The notes: generated by a model not told the origin, from the letters alone. DNA of 64,000 nt from CAYVGO01 sp964450725 (GCA_964450725.1 CAYVGO010000006.1:4699-68698); one strand, 5' to 3'; numbered from the stretch's first letter, positions 18,839 to 28,194 are shown. Made by a program: numbers and translations.

Positions 18839-21373
18839 TTAGAATGGCATTCCTAACACAAAGTGGAAATTAGGACCACCGGCATTTGAGTTGTAGGATA
18901 CTTTATCAAATCCATAACCCCAATCAACTCCTAATAAACCAACCATCGGTAGCATCAACCGCACACCAACGCCGACTGACCTTTTAAAACTAAATGGATT
19001 ATAATCTTTAAGTTCGTTCCATGAATTTCCTGCTTCAAAAAATACTAAACCGTAAATTGTAGATTGTGGAGACAGAATTGCGGGATAACGTAATTCTAAA
19101 GTATATTTTACATACGCCCTTGCCATTTGTACTCCATTATTATTTGTCGGTGTGAGAGTATTATTTTTATATCCACGTAAACCAATAATATCTGCTCCAT
19201 AATAGTTGTACCCACTCATACCGTCTCCACCCATCACAAAACCCTCAAAAGGTGAGTACCCCCAATTTTTATTAAAATATCCTAATATTCCGGTCTGAAC
19301 ACGGGTTGCCAACACTAAATCTCCGACTAAACTTGTAAATAACTTTCCGGTGAAAGTCCATTTATGATACTCAATCCAACTATATTTTGCTTTAATACCT
19401 TCAGGTGTTGTTTCATCGTAATTTTGACTTTTACTCATCAACGAGTAAGGTGGAGTAATTTGTAATCCGACAGCAAACTCAGAACCTTTTCGAGGGTAAA
19501 TAGGTTGATCTGTTGAATTACGACCAAAAATGATTCTGGCAGATAAGTTATTGATAGAACCATTGGTTACTGCAAAATAGTTCCAATTATTAAGATTATA
19601 CCGTTGATAATCTATTCCTGTATATAGCGTGAAATAAGTATCTGGCCATTTTAATCGTTGTCCAATGCCCACAGATGCTCCAAAAACTTGCATTGAGGCT
19701 GTGGCTTTTCCTGTATTTGCCACTCCAAAGTAATTGAATGTAGTTCCATTGTCTTGATACGTATAAAAAAGAGAAGTACTTAGTGAGGTTGGTTTTTTTC
19801 CGCCAAGCCAAGGTTCTACAAAAGAGATACTGGCTGAAGTATAGTAAGTTCCGTTACTTTGAGCTCTAATAGTGAGTTGTTGGTTATCCCCAGAAGGAAC
19901 AGGTCGCCAAGCATCTTTTTCAAAAATTCGTCCTGCCGAAAAGTTAGTAAATTTCACTCCGACACTGAATACTAATAATCCTTGTCCCCACCCACCAGAA
20001 AGTTCTAATTGATCATTGGGTTTTTCCTCTAAAGTATAGGTGATATCGACTGTTTCATCGGCTTGATTTGGTTGAGGTGTTGGAGTAATTTTTTCAGGGT
20101 CAAAATGTCCCATCGTCGCTAATTCTCGAACGGTTCTAATAATGTCAGATTTACTGAATAAATTCCCAGGTTTCGTCCAAATTTCTCGCCGAATGACATG
20201 TTCATTAGTTTTTGTATTTCCAATAATATTAATTTTATTGATGGTAGCGGGTTTTCCTTCATGGATACGAATTTCTAAATCAATAGAATCTTTATCAATT
20301 TTCACCTCAACAGGAATTGCTTGAAAAAACAAATGTCCTTCATCCATATAAAGAGTAGAAATAGAATTTTCATCTGTGTTCAACCGTTTTTCCAATGTAA
20401 TTTTATCATAAATATCTCCTTTTTTTACTCGCAATTGTGCATTCAAAAAAGCATCAGGATATTTTGCATTTCCAACCCACTCAATATTGCGAAAATAATA
20501 GCGTTGCCCTTCATAAACCTTAATTTTTACACCTACTCGATTGGGTTTAATAAACCAAATCGAATCTCCTAATATTTTGGCATCTCGATATCCTAATTCT
20601 TGGTATTTTTCAAGAATTAACAATTTGTCTTCTTCTAAATCTTTTTGAATATATTTTGTGGATTGAAAAAAGTTAATGCTTATCCTATGAATTTTTTTCA
20701 TCGCTTTACGTAATGTGGAGGATTTTACGTTTACATTTCCCTCAAATTCAAGAAGTTTTACCCTTACTCGTTTTCCTCGGTCTATTTTGAATACTAAACG
20801 CACTCCATTAAGTATTGTTGTATCTTGTCTTTGGATAGTTTTTACATTAACAGAGGCATAACCTTTTCCTTCAAAATGCTTCTTGATAATACCTTCTGAG
20901 GTACGTAAAAGATAGTCAGAAACTTCGCTACCACGCCTTACCGTTAATTTTTCTTTTAAATCATCAATATCTCCTTTTCTAATACCTTCGAAAGAATAAC
21001 TAATAATTCGCGGTCTTTCAACAACAACAATCTCCAAGTAAATTTTATCTCCTTCTATCTTACGTTGCCTTAAACTGATGTCTGCAAATAATCCGTTTTT
21101 CCACAACTTACTCATAGCCTTTACAATAGCATCTCCGGGTATTGTAATAGTATCTCCTACAGATAATTCTGAAATATTGATAATTTGGTCTGTATTATAG
21201 TATTTGGCTCCGGAAACCAATATTTCAGCAACAACGTATTTTGAAGGTGTAGCGTAACCGTCGGTATTGATTTGTGGATAGTCGTATTGGGTAATTGTCG
21301 TATCGTTTTGTTGTCCAAAAAGAGAAACGGAACAAACTAATAAAAGACTGAAAAATAAATATTTATACATCAA
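18839..21373 (-). CDS. bamA: Outer membrane protein assembly factor BamA
   Basis: The essential Omp85 insertase for beta-barrel proteins, 844 residues. A signal peptide (YLFFSLLLVCSVSLFGQ) is followed by five POTRA domains over about residues 45-440 (for example ISYSFEGIRKGDIDDLKEKL and ATINKINIIGNTKTNEHVIR). A 16-strand barrel follows, with VMGGDGMSGYNYYGADIIGL in the region of the conserved L6 loop, and the chain ends in Phe (FHFVLGMPF), the insertion signal. It lies 27 bp after uppS in the same operon. Length and domain order are standard for Bacteroidota BamA. Confidence 0.95.
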   Translation of the reverse strand: MMYKYLFFSLLLVCSVSLFGQQNDTTITQYDYPQINTDGYATPSKYVVAEILVSGAKYYNTDQIINISELSVGDTITIPGDAIVKAMSKLWKNGLFADISLRQRKIEGDKIYLEIVVVERPRIISYSFEGIRKGDIDDLKEKLTVRRGSEVSDYLLRTSEGIIKKHFEGKGYASVNVKTIQRQDTTILNGVRLVFKIDRGKRVRVKLLEFEGNVNVKSSTLRKAMKKIHRISINFFQSTKYIQKDLEEDKLLILEKYQELGYRDAKILGDSIWFIKPNRVGVKIKVYEGQRYYFRNIEWVGNAKYPDAFLNAQLRVKKGDIYDKITLEKRLNTDENSISTLYMDEGHLFFQAIPVEVKIDKDSIDLEIRIHEGKPATINKINIIGNTKTNEHVIRREIWTKPGNLFSKSDIIRTVRELATMGHFDPEKITPTPQPNQADETVDITYTLEEKPNDQLELSGGWGQGLLVFSVGVKFTNFSAGRIFEKDAWRPVPSGDNQQLTIRAQSNGTYYTSASISFVEPWLGGKKPTSLSTSLFYTYQDNGTTFNYFGVANTGKATASMQVFGASVGIGQRLKWPDTYFTLYTGIDYQRYNLNNWNYFAVTNGSINNLSARIIFGRNSTDQPIYPRKGSEFAVGLQITPPYSLMSKSQNYDETTPEGIKAKYSWIEYHKWTFTGKLFTSLVGDLVLATRVQTGILGYFNKNWGYSPFEGFVMGGDGMSGYNYYGADIIGLRGYKNNTLTPTNNNGVQMARAYVKYTLELRYPAILSPQSTIYGLVFFEAGNSWNELKDYNPFSFKRSVGVGVRLMLPMVGLLGVDWGYGFDKVSYNSNAGGPNFHFVLGMPF

Positions 21374-21400
21374 TTTTCTTTTTTGTTAAAGTGTTGATGA

Positions 21401-22147
21401 TTAGGTAATTTTACCAAATCTTCGTTGGCGTTGTTGATAATCTTTAATTGCCTTATGGTATTCTTCTTTTCTAAAATCCGGCCATAATGTTTTTGTAAAA
21501 TATAATTCTGTGTAGGCAATTTGCCACAATAAAAAATTACTGATTCTTAGTTCTCCGCTAGTTCTAATTAATAAATCAGGAGGAGGGAATTGATTGTCGC
21601 AAAGCATTGACTCGACTAAAGTTTCATTAATACTTTCTATTGTCAACAATTTTGTAGAATGTTTTTCAATAATTTTCTTTACCATTTGTGTAATTTCCCA
21701 CCTTCCGCTATAGTTCATGGCAATATTGAGATACAATTTTCCATTGTTTTGAGTTTCTTTTTCTGCTGCAAGAATTTTATTTTGAATAGTTGCCGGAAAT
21801 GTCGAAATATCTCCAATAACTTTAATTTTTACGCCTTCACTTTTCAATGTTGGTAATTCTTTATCAAAAGTGTTGAGTAATATATTTAGTAATTCATCAA
21901 CTTCACTTTTTGGTCTTGACCAGTTTTCTGTAGAAAACGCGAATAAGGTTAAATATTTCACTCCGTATCTAATGCTTTCACTAATAATGTCCCGAACTGA
22001 CTCTAATCCGTTACGATGTCCAACGATTCTTTGCCAGCCACGCCGTTTTGCCCAACGTCCGTTACCATCCATGATAACAGCAACATGTTGAGGGATATTA
22101 TTGCTATCTAAACTAAGTTTTTGTGTTTTACTGCATCTAAACAACAT
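21401..22147 (-). CDS. uppS: Undecaprenyl diphosphate synthase (isoprenyl transferase)
   Basis: A cis-prenyltransferase making undecaprenyl diphosphate, the lipid carrier for peptidoglycan and surface polysaccharides. The protein has 248 residues. VAVIMDGNGRWAKRRGWQR holds the catalytic Asp, and FAFSTENWSRP and PDLLIRTSGELRISNFLLWQ are the conserved substrate-binding segments. The best start is the ATG overlapping the porG stop by one base (TGATG at 22145-22149); GTG codons just upstream would give two extra residues with no support. Translational coupling to porG is likely. Confidence 0.95.
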   Translation of the reverse strand: MLFRCSKTQKLSLDSNNIPQHVAVIMDGNGRWAKRRGWQRIVGHRNGLESVRDIISESIRYGVKYLTLFAFSTENWSRPKSEVDELLNILLNTFDKELPTLKSEGVKIKVIGDISTFPATIQNKILAAEKETQNNGKLYLNIAMNYSGRWEITQMVKKIIEKHSTKLLTIESINETLVESMLCDNQFPPPDLLIRTSGELRISNFLLWQIAYTELYFTKTLWPDFRKEEYHKAIKDYQQRQRRFGKIT

Positions 22148-22845
22148 CACCACATTTTTTCGTTTTCAGGTTCATTTAACTTACCACCTTTGTAAAGTGT
22201 TGGACTTTTGACAGTTCCAGGGCAGTCACAATCTCTTTTCAATTGGTAAGTGATACTTATTCCTGCATGAGCATACCAGTCTGTATTGAAAAATCGTTTG
22301 GCTGACACTTCTGTTCCACCAACAACACCATCGATATGATCAGTAAAAGTTTTATGAAACATCCATTCAAAACCAATTGTCCATCTTGGAGCTAATCGAT
22401 ACTTTATACCTACTCCAATAGGTAAACTTAAGTTAACATCATCTGCAAAAAAAACACCGACGCCTATTGCAAAGTAAGGTTGAATATTATTTCGTCCTTT
22501 TTGATTCCCAAAAGGGTCATAAGGCATAAATCCAAAAGTACCCTTGATAGAAGCATCAATTAATAGTTTAGAAAAAGTTCCCGGCTGGTCAGCATAATAA
22601 TAAGGTGTCGACTTACCATTTAATTTTCCTCCGGATATATTGAACTTTAAATCATAATATTCATTAAATGAAAAATTTACAACACCTCCGCCGTAAATGT
22701 ATGGACGATAAAATGGAATACCTCGCGGATTATATTCTCCAATGTAATAAACACTGCCCAACATACCACCAATGGCAAATTTATCTTGTGCAATTGTTAT
22801 AAACACAAAGCACATCAGTGGCAGTATCAGCAAATATTTTTTCAT
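22147..22845 (-). CDS. porG: PorG-like outer-membrane protein of the T9SS (DUF6089)
   Basis: A 232-residue beta-barrel protein with a signal peptide (MKKYLLILPLMCFVFITIAQ). The chain begins GGMLGSVYYIGEYNPRG and continues with alternating strands, ending in a polar tail with DCDCPG. This is the DUF6089/PorG family. In Porphyromonas gingivalis PorG is needed for type IX secretion and associates with the PorK/PorN ring. Placement directly before uppS and bamA matches that lineage. I chose the ATG at 22843-22845, preceded by GAGGAAAT, over an upstream start whose first 15 residues do not resemble a signal peptide. Assignment rests on family resemblance and synteny. Confidence 0.8.
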   Translation of the reverse strand: MKKYLLILPLMCFVFITIAQDKFAIGGMLGSVYYIGEYNPRGIPFYRPYIYGGGVVNFSFNEYYDLKFNISGGKLNGKSTPYYYADQPGTFSKLLIDASIKGTFGFMPYDPFGNQKGRNNIQPYFAIGVGVFFADDVNLSLPIGVGIKYRLAPRWTIGFEWMFHKTFTDHIDGVVGGTEVSAKRFFNTDWYAHAGISITYQLKRDCDCPGTVKSPTLYKGGKLNEPENEKMW

Positions 22846-22887
22846 TATTTCCTCAGAGCAAACTACAATCAATAAATATTTATAATA

Positions 22888-22918
22888 CAAAGGTAAGGAT
22901 AATATTATAAACTGCCAA
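22888..22918 (-). promoter_or_regulatory. Predicted promoter of the porG-uppS-bamA operon
   Basis: Leftward TTG (22916-22918), a 20-bp spacer, TACCTTTG (22888-22895). This full match lies in the 95-bp gap after nadK, so the T9SS/BAM block can be transcribed separately from tsaB-nadK. Confidence 0.65.
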
Positions 22919-22940
22919 TTTTCAAAATTTGATGGAAATA

Positions 22941-23795
22941 TTAGAGGTCTGTGTAAGTGCGACGATCAACTCCCCATAATAATTTATTTCTCAATAGAGT
23001 AAAGTACTCAAAATTAGCAGGTTGTAGTATTTGTATTTTTTTTGATGATGGAGAAATTGTAATTTTCTGTTCATTGGGAATTTCTATTGAAGAGTTATCT
23101 ATGGCTAGTTGTACTTTTTGTGAGCGACTTTTCAGAGTTACTTCAAGAGTAATATTGTTAGGTAGAATAATAGGTCTGCTATTAAGATTGTGTGAAGCTA
23201 TCGGTACAACCACCAAACACTGACTTTTAGGATGTATGATTGGTCCTCCACTACTCAGAGAATAGGCTGTTGAACCTGTAGGTGTTGCAATAATAATACC
23301 GTCTGCCCAGTAAGTTGCCATATAGATTTTATCGGCAAAAAAATTAATTTCGGCAATGGCAGTACCAATACGTTCAACACAAACATCATTCACGGCATGA
23401 AATGTTGGATGAGATTCGGTATGAACGTCAAACAATGACAAACTTTCTATTGTTGACTGTGAAAGTAAGGAGGTAAAATTTAGAGATGACTCTTGGTCGA
23501 AACGAGCTAAAAAACCTAACCTGCCTGCATGTATCCCCATGATGGGAATATTATATCGAATGGCATATTTGGTTGCGGAAAGAAAGGTTCCATCACCACC
23601 AATAGAAATCATATAAAGACATTCTTTAGGAAAGTCATCTATACTATGATACACTTTTATGCGTGCAAATGACGATAATTGCTCAGAAAACTCAGCGTTA
23701 ATAAAAACAGTAATATCTTCGTTTCTTAAAATGTTTTTCACAACAGAAACGGTATGTTCTGATATTATTTGTACAAAAAAAGCAATATTAATCAT
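22941..23795 (-). CDS. nadK: NAD kinase
   Basis: Phosphorylates NAD+ to NADP+. The protein has 284 residues. The ATP/NAD-binding motif SIGGDGTFL (GGDGT at residues 66-70), the conserved NDVCVER, and TPTGSTAYSLSSGGP near residues 170-185 are all present. It overlaps tsaB by four bases (ATGA), so the two are translationally coupled. Confidence 0.95.
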   Translation of the reverse strand: MINIAFFVQIISEHTVSVVKNILRNEDITVFINAEFSEQLSSFARIKVYHSIDDFPKECLYMISIGGDGTFLSATKYAIRYNIPIMGIHAGRLGFLARFDQESSLNFTSLLSQSTIESLSLFDVHTESHPTFHAVNDVCVERIGTAIAEINFFADKIYMATYWADGIIIATPTGSTAYSLSSGGPIIHPKSQCLVVVPIASHNLNSRPIILPNNITLEVTLKSRSQKVQLAIDNSSIEIPNEQKITISPSSKKIQILQPANFEYFTLLRNKLLWGVDRRTYTDL

Positions 23796-24490
23796 AGACG
23801 TGCAAAATATGATTTTTTTGAAGCAGTTGCCGTAAAATTTTTAAGATAAAATGGTACAGAATAAGCAATGTCTTCAAAATTTTTCTCCAAATAATAATTT
23901 GAAGCAATTTCCGGCATTAAAATAGCAGATAACGATTGCTCAACAAAAGATACTTGAAGGTTAAATTTCGCTGCAATCGCTTGAAATTTCGAAGATCCGT
24001 TTCCTGTAAGGGTGATATGTTTTTTTTGTTGTACAAAAAAGTCGACAGTGTCAGGGCTATCTAAAATAACAGACTGAGGTTCTGTTACTATCTCTAAGTT
24101 TGAATTATACATACTCATGTAAACTTCCATACGTCGAGCATCAATCATGGGTACACAAAAAGTATCATGCTTTTTTTGCAGACAATGATAGGCTAAAATA
24201 AAGAGGGTATCAATGCCGATGAGTGGTATATTGAGAGAATAACACAATCCTTTGGCAAAAGAATATCCTATTCTGAGTCCGGTATAAGAACCAGGACCTT
24301 TGCTTATTGCTACTGCATTTAAACTTTTAAAGGAAGCGAGATTGTTTTTTACTATCAGTTGACAATATTCAGCCAAAACTTCAGCATGTTGCAGACCTTG
24401 GGTTGTTTCTAAAAAGTCTTTCATTTCACCGTCACACGACAATGCTACAGAACAATTTTCTCCGGAACTTTCGATGCACAATATATTCAT
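23792..24490 (-). CDS. tsaB: tRNA threonylcarbamoyladenosine biosynthesis protein TsaB
   Basis: A non-catalytic partner of TsaD in making the t6A modification at position 37 of ANN-decoding tRNAs. The protein has 232 residues. The ASKHA N-terminus reads MNILCIESSGENCSVALSCD, followed by SKGPGSYTGLRIGYSFAKGL, the TsaB hallmark. The C-terminal third is divergent, as usual. It is first in a two-gene unit with nadK. tsaD and tsaE are not in the window. Confidence 0.93.
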   Translation of the reverse strand: MNILCIESSGENCSVALSCDGEMKDFLETTQGLQHAEVLAEYCQLIVKNNLASFKSLNAVAISKGPGSYTGLRIGYSFAKGLCYSLNIPLIGIDTLFILAYHCLQKKHDTFCVPMIDARRMEVYMSMYNSNLEIVTEPQSVILDSPDTVDFFVQQKKHITLTGNGSSKFQAIAAKFNLQVSFVEQSLSAILMPEIASNYYLEKNFEDIAYSVPFYLKNFTATASKKSYFARL

Positions 24491-24516
24491 GTACCTAATT
24501 CAAAATAAAAAGAAAA

Positions 24517-24524
24517 CAAATGTA
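24517..24524 (-). promoter_or_regulatory. Possible -7 box for tsaB-nadK
   Basis: Leftward TACATTTG matches TAnnTTTG 26 bp before the tsaB ATG. No TTG lies at the usual spacing, so this is weaker than the other calls. Confidence 0.35.
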
Positions 24525-24833
24525 CGAGTTTTTTTTGAATAATCTGTAGAGTGATAGAACGGCTTAATTGTTTTGAAATATAGAAGGATTTTAATTTATG
24601 TCCCATTTTTGTTATACTTTTGGGAAAAAGATGACGTTGAAAATATTGAATTTACACTAAAATTTAGATTGTAAAAATGCCGAAAAAATGAACCATAAAG
24701 AAGTTAACTTTCGTAAATATTGTTATGGATTATACCAAACGATATTTTTCTCCGTTTACTTATTAAGCAACAAGTATGTAATGGAAGTTTGCAACGCCAT
24801 TACACTCAATTTTGTTTTTAAAATTATTTATAT
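24525..24833. other. Intergenic region before the T9SS cargo gene
   Basis: About 310 bp of AT-rich DNA between divergent genes. A rightward TACTTTTG at 24615-24622 fits the -7 consensus but has no TTG at the right distance; if used it gives a leader of about 200 nt. A 49-codon open frame (24688-24837) ends with its TGA overlapping the next ATG. I see no RNA gene or strong hairpin. Confidence 0.4.
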
Positions 24834-26396
24834 ATGAAATCTTTTTTTACTTTTATTAGCGTATTGCTTTTTTGTTTTATCAGCCAATCTTTTTTATTTG
24901 CTCAGGACTTTCAGGTGACAATCATCACTCCATCAAATGGTCAAATAGAGGTATTTAATGGAGGAACTTTGGTTACCTCAGGCGAGAATATTGCCATTAA
25001 TACAGAGTTAACTATTCGTACTACTCCAAACGAAGGTTATCAATTACGTCAAATTTTAGTCAACGGCTCTCCTCTAATCACCAATCCGTATGTTATTACC
25101 GAAGAGGTGATCATTTCGGCTGAATTTGCAGAAACTCCCCCTGCTCAAAATTTTACAGTAACAATAACTCCTCCAACCAATGGATTACTTGAAATCTTTA
25201 ATGGAGAAACTTTGATTAATTCTGGAGAGATGGTTCCTGAAAATACAGAATTAACCATTGTGGCATCTCCTGATCCAGGTTATCGACTGCATCAAATCTT
25301 TGTGAATGATAATCTCATAGAGGGAAACATTTATATTCTGTCTCAAAACATTACTGTTTCTGCAGAATTTGTAGAGGCACTCTACGCTGAATTGACCATT
25401 GAGCGCCCGACCAATGGAAAGTTTATAATTGAATACATAAAAGATGGGGTTGACTTACAAGAGACTATTAGCAACACTTCATTAGCAGAAACATTTATTA
25501 GTGTAGATGAGGGAACAGAGGTATCTGTCAAAGCAATAGGAAACTTGAATTACAGTTTAAGAAATTGGACTAATGATTTTTCGGATAACGGTAATATAAA
25601 TCCATTACTTTTTCCAATCAGTGGTCAAAAAAGGTTAGGAGGTAATTTTGCCGCCTCACCAATATTAACAATTCCTAAACCTGCCAATGGTCAAATCGAA
25701 ATTTCTTACATTAAGCAAGGAGATGTGCAAAATGATGTATTTTCAAGTGATGCATTAGAGTCAAATCTGCAATTAAGAGTGGATATTGGCACTCTTGTAG
25801 AGTTAACCGCAGTAACCAATAGTGATTTTCAATTTATAGAATGGAAAGGAGATTTTCCTGACACTCAGAAAACAATTATTTTTATGATGAATGAAACAAG
25901 TGTTTTGGTTGAAGCAATATTTTTTCCAATAGGTGCAGAAATTCAGGTTTTATTAGATAGAATACTTGCTGTTACAAATAAAAACAATTCAGATGTACTA
26001 AAAAATGCTCAATATATATGGTCTAGAAATGGTAATAAATTGACATCTAACGTATCTGAACCATATGTTGAAGTTGGAAATCCAATTCCTACAGGGGAAT
26101 ATACTGTAAATATTGTGTTTCCAAATAAAACTCAAGTTACATTAAGGCGTTCTTTTGGCACAGCAACTAATGTCTATCCTAATCCGGTTGCAAAAAATCG
26201 TCCTGTCACAATTTTATCCGAAAATGTTCAAGAATTGACTTGTGAAGTATATACTATTACCGGCAATAAAATAAATGCTTCAATAACTCCGATGGAAAAA
26301 GGATTTAGTATATCAGGTATTGCTAACCAAGGCACATACTTTGTGCACCTGAAAGATAAAAACAGTACAAGTGTGTTAAAATTTACAGTTCAATAA
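24834..26396 (+). CDS. T9SS-secreted protein with InlB-like repeats and type A sorting domain
   Basis: A 520-residue secreted protein. The signal peptide is FISVLLFCFISQSFLFAQ. Four repeats of about 75-90 residues follow: two close copies beginning near residues 25 and 103 (each with a TPP/TP-NG start, ELTI and a VSAEF-type end), and two more divergent ones near 184 and 276 (TIERPTNGKF, TIPKPANGQI). They resemble divergent InlB B-repeats. A further domain covers about 365-440. The last 75 residues are a T9SS type A sorting domain (NVYPNPVAKNRPVTIL ... GTYFVHLKDKN ... VLKFTVQ), which should direct export by the PorG/PorE-type machinery encoded nearby. No enzyme domain is present, so an adhesive or structural role is likely. 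The next gene starts 63 bp downstream. Confidence 0.85.
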   Translation: MKSFFTFISVLLFCFISQSFLFAQDFQVTIITPSNGQIEVFNGGTLVTSGENIAINTELTIRTTPNEGYQLRQILVNGSPLITNPYVITEEVIISAEFAETPPAQNFTVTITPPTNGLLEIFNGETLINSGEMVPENTELTIVASPDPGYRLHQIFVNDNLIEGNIYILSQNITVSAEFVEALYAELTIERPTNGKFIIEYIKDGVDLQETISNTSLAETFISVDEGTEVSVKAIGNLNYSLRNWTNDFSDNGNINPLLFPISGQKRLGGNFAASPILTIPKPANGQIEISYIKQGDVQNDVFSSDALESNLQLRVDIGTLVELTAVTNSDFQFIEWKGDFPDTQKTIIFMMNETSVLVEAIFFPIGAEIQVLLDRILAVTNKNNSDVLKNAQYIWSRNGNKLTSNVSEPYVEVGNPIPTGEYTVNIVFPNKTQVTLRRSFGTATNVYPNPVAKNRPVTILSENVQELTCEVYTITGNKINASITPMEKGFSISGIANQGTYFVHLKDKNSTSVLKFTVQ

Positions 26397-26415
26397 TATA
26401 TTCATTGAATATATT
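26395..26415 (+). other. Perfect hairpin at the stop codon of the cargo gene
   Basis: AATATATTCA and TGAATATATT form a perfect inverted repeat separated by one T, overlapping the TAA of the secreted protein gene. No U-tract follows, so it may act as an mRNA stability element or partial terminator between two co-directional genes. Confidence 0.45.
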
Positions 26416-26459
26416 GTCTTATTCAGGTTTACTGTAACTTAAAATTAAATTATTCATAT

Positions 26460-28100
26460 ATGAAAAAAGTTCTATTTATAATTATATTTTTTACATCTTC
26501 TCTTCTAATTGTGTTTCGCACGATTGCCGATGAAAACATTCGCATAACTCCCAAACAACAAAAAGAAAAGAAAAACGAAGGTTTATATAAAAGTCAGTTA
26601 TCACTTTACCTCATGCCAGGTTATTCTCAATTGGGATATAGTACACCTAGTGGTATAAAAAGTTCCGGAAGTTTTTCCTTTGGAGGTGGAATCGGATATA
26701 CATTTTGGTTTAATAAATATATTGGTTTAGGGACTGGCTTACAGTTGAATTATTATAATGGGAAAATAAAATTATCCCCATATTCAGATGTTCTTAAAGG
26801 TGTTGATAATAGTGATGGTGTTCAAAATCAATATATTCTAACGCAAACAATTAATGGTACTGAACAGCAGAGGGTAACTTATTTTGAAATTCCATTACTT
26901 TTGAATTTTGCAATTCCATTAGCTTCTAAATTAGATTTTGTAGTAAATGTTGGAGGTAGCGTTGGCTTTAATATGCTTGAGAGCAATAAAATGGGTGATG
27001 GTAATTATCAACGTATGATTTCTTTTCCTGGTATTAATGTCAATATTACCACTTCAGAAAGTTTACATTTAGGTACATTTACAAAGTTTTCAAACTCTCC
27101 TAAACAATTTACGACCAATTTTTCGGTAATTGGAGACCTTGGATTAAAATTTAAACTTACAGATAGAACTCATTTAGCAGTTTTATTTACCGCTGGTTAT
27201 GGTTTAAGCAGTGTAAAAGCACAAAATTTACCTTTTGTGTCTATAGATAAATATAGAGGAATTACATCAACACAACGCGTTGAAAATATCAACACCTTAT
27301 CCATGGGTGGAAAAATAGCATTAAATATTGGATTAGGAAAAACTAAAAAGAAACAAGATATTCAAAGTGAAAGCGAATATGATTTTCCTCTAAATTATAC
27401 GGTTCCAATCCAAGAACCAGTGACACAATCACAATTTGTTGAAGAAAAACAACCGAAATTAGAACCTGTAGTACAACCCAAGATTACACCAGAAGAAGAA
27501 CGTCAACAAAAAATAGCAGAACTAAAACCGTTGCTAAAACAATTAGAACAAATTATAGCAACTAAAAAACCTAAATTCGGAAACGGCTCTAAAGATTTAA
27601 CATTTGAAGTACAGAATATTTTTACTAAGGCTTCTGAACTTATCAATGCAACAAAAGTTCCTGTAGTTATTGTTTGTCAATCTTGTAAACAATCAACACC
27701 TAAGGCAAACAAAGTGGTTGGAGGAAGACGAGCACAATTAATTAAAAAATCATTTTTAGATTTTAACGCTGAAAACACTTACATCAGAATAAAAGTTGTA
27801 AAATGCAAAACAATTAAAACAGAAGGAAAGATTTCATTCTTAGTCGTAGAAGGAGGAGAATTGAAGAATGTACAATCTAAATCTACAGACAAAAAGAAGA
27901 GTACAGTAAAAAAACAAGGTGCAAAGAAAAATGTAACATCAACTGGAAATAATGTCAAAAAGAAAACAAATGTACAAAAGAAAAACACTTCGGGTGGAAA
28001 GAAAAATATAGCACCACAAAATAAAAAAAATATTAAAAAGAAATCAAAGCCTACAGAACGCTCAAATTCTTCAACCTCAATTAAGTTTAGCGATATGTAG
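26460..28100 (+). CDS. Outer-membrane beta-barrel protein with lysine-rich C-terminal tail
   Basis: A 546-residue envelope protein of unknown function. A signal peptide (VLFIIIFFTSSLLIVF) is followed by an eight-stranded-type barrel region, about residues 40-300, with GGGIGYTFWFNKYIGLGTGL and GDLGLKFKLTDRTHLAVLFT. A Pro/Gln/Glu linker covers about 315-350. A segment at about 355-460 resembles a degenerate OmpA-like domain (KFGNGSKDLTFEVQNIFTKA, then GRRAQLIKKSF) without the usual peptidoglycan-binding Asp/Arg pattern. The final ~75 residues are extremely basic, with many KK and KKK runs. The tail reads in frame without stops and uses normal AAA/AAG codons. It pairs with the upstream T9SS cargo gene and ends at a good terminator. 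Confidence 0.78.
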   Translation: MKKVLFIIIFFTSSLLIVFRTIADENIRITPKQQKEKKNEGLYKSQLSLYLMPGYSQLGYSTPSGIKSSGSFSFGGGIGYTFWFNKYIGLGTGLQLNYYNGKIKLSPYSDVLKGVDNSDGVQNQYILTQTINGTEQQRVTYFEIPLLLNFAIPLASKLDFVVNVGGSVGFNMLESNKMGDGNYQRMISFPGINVNITTSESLHLGTFTKFSNSPKQFTTNFSVIGDLGLKFKLTDRTHLAVLFTAGYGLSSVKAQNLPFVSIDKYRGITSTQRVENINTLSMGGKIALNIGLGKTKKKQDIQSESEYDFPLNYTVPIQEPVTQSQFVEEKQPKLEPVVQPKITPEEERQQKIAELKPLLKQLEQIIATKKPKFGNGSKDLTFEVQNIFTKASELINATKVPVVIVCQSCKQSTPKANKVVGGRRAQLIKKSFLDFNAENTYIRIKVVKCKTIKTEGKISFLVVEGGELKNVQSKSTDKKKSTVKKQGAKKNVTSTGNNVKKKTNVQKKNTSGGKKNIAPQNKKNIKKKSKPTERSNSSTSIKFSDM

Positions 28101-28124
28101 TAGTCAAAAAAAACAACTTGAATA

Positions 28125-28168
28125 ATAAAATGTGGTAGTTCTCTCTGAAATGCCACATTTTATGTTTT
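28125..28168 (+). terminator. Terminator after the lysine-tail OMP gene
   Basis: ATAAAATGTGG (28125-28135) pairs perfectly with CCACATTTTAT (28153-28163), with a 17-nt loop and GTTTT after it. Confidence 0.7.
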
Positions 28169-28186
28169 AATATCATATAAAAATAC

Positions 28187-28194
28187 TATCTTTG
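28187..28194 (+). promoter_or_regulatory. Predicted -7 box of the CoA-transferase gene
   Basis: TATCTTTG fits TAnnTTTG, 35 bp upstream of the ATG. No clean TTG lies 19-21 bp further upstream. Confidence 0.45.

Noticed and set aside
24688..24837. 49-codon frame with its TGA overlapping the start of the T9SS cargo gene
   Set aside because: No clear ribosome-binding context, no recognisable features, and AT-rich leader DNA often stays open this long; kept only as a remark on the intergenic region.
27779..28156. 125-codon leftward frame rich in Phe
   Set aside because: Exact antisense of the lysine-rich tail (AAA/AAG read as TTT/CTT); covers the terminator as well.
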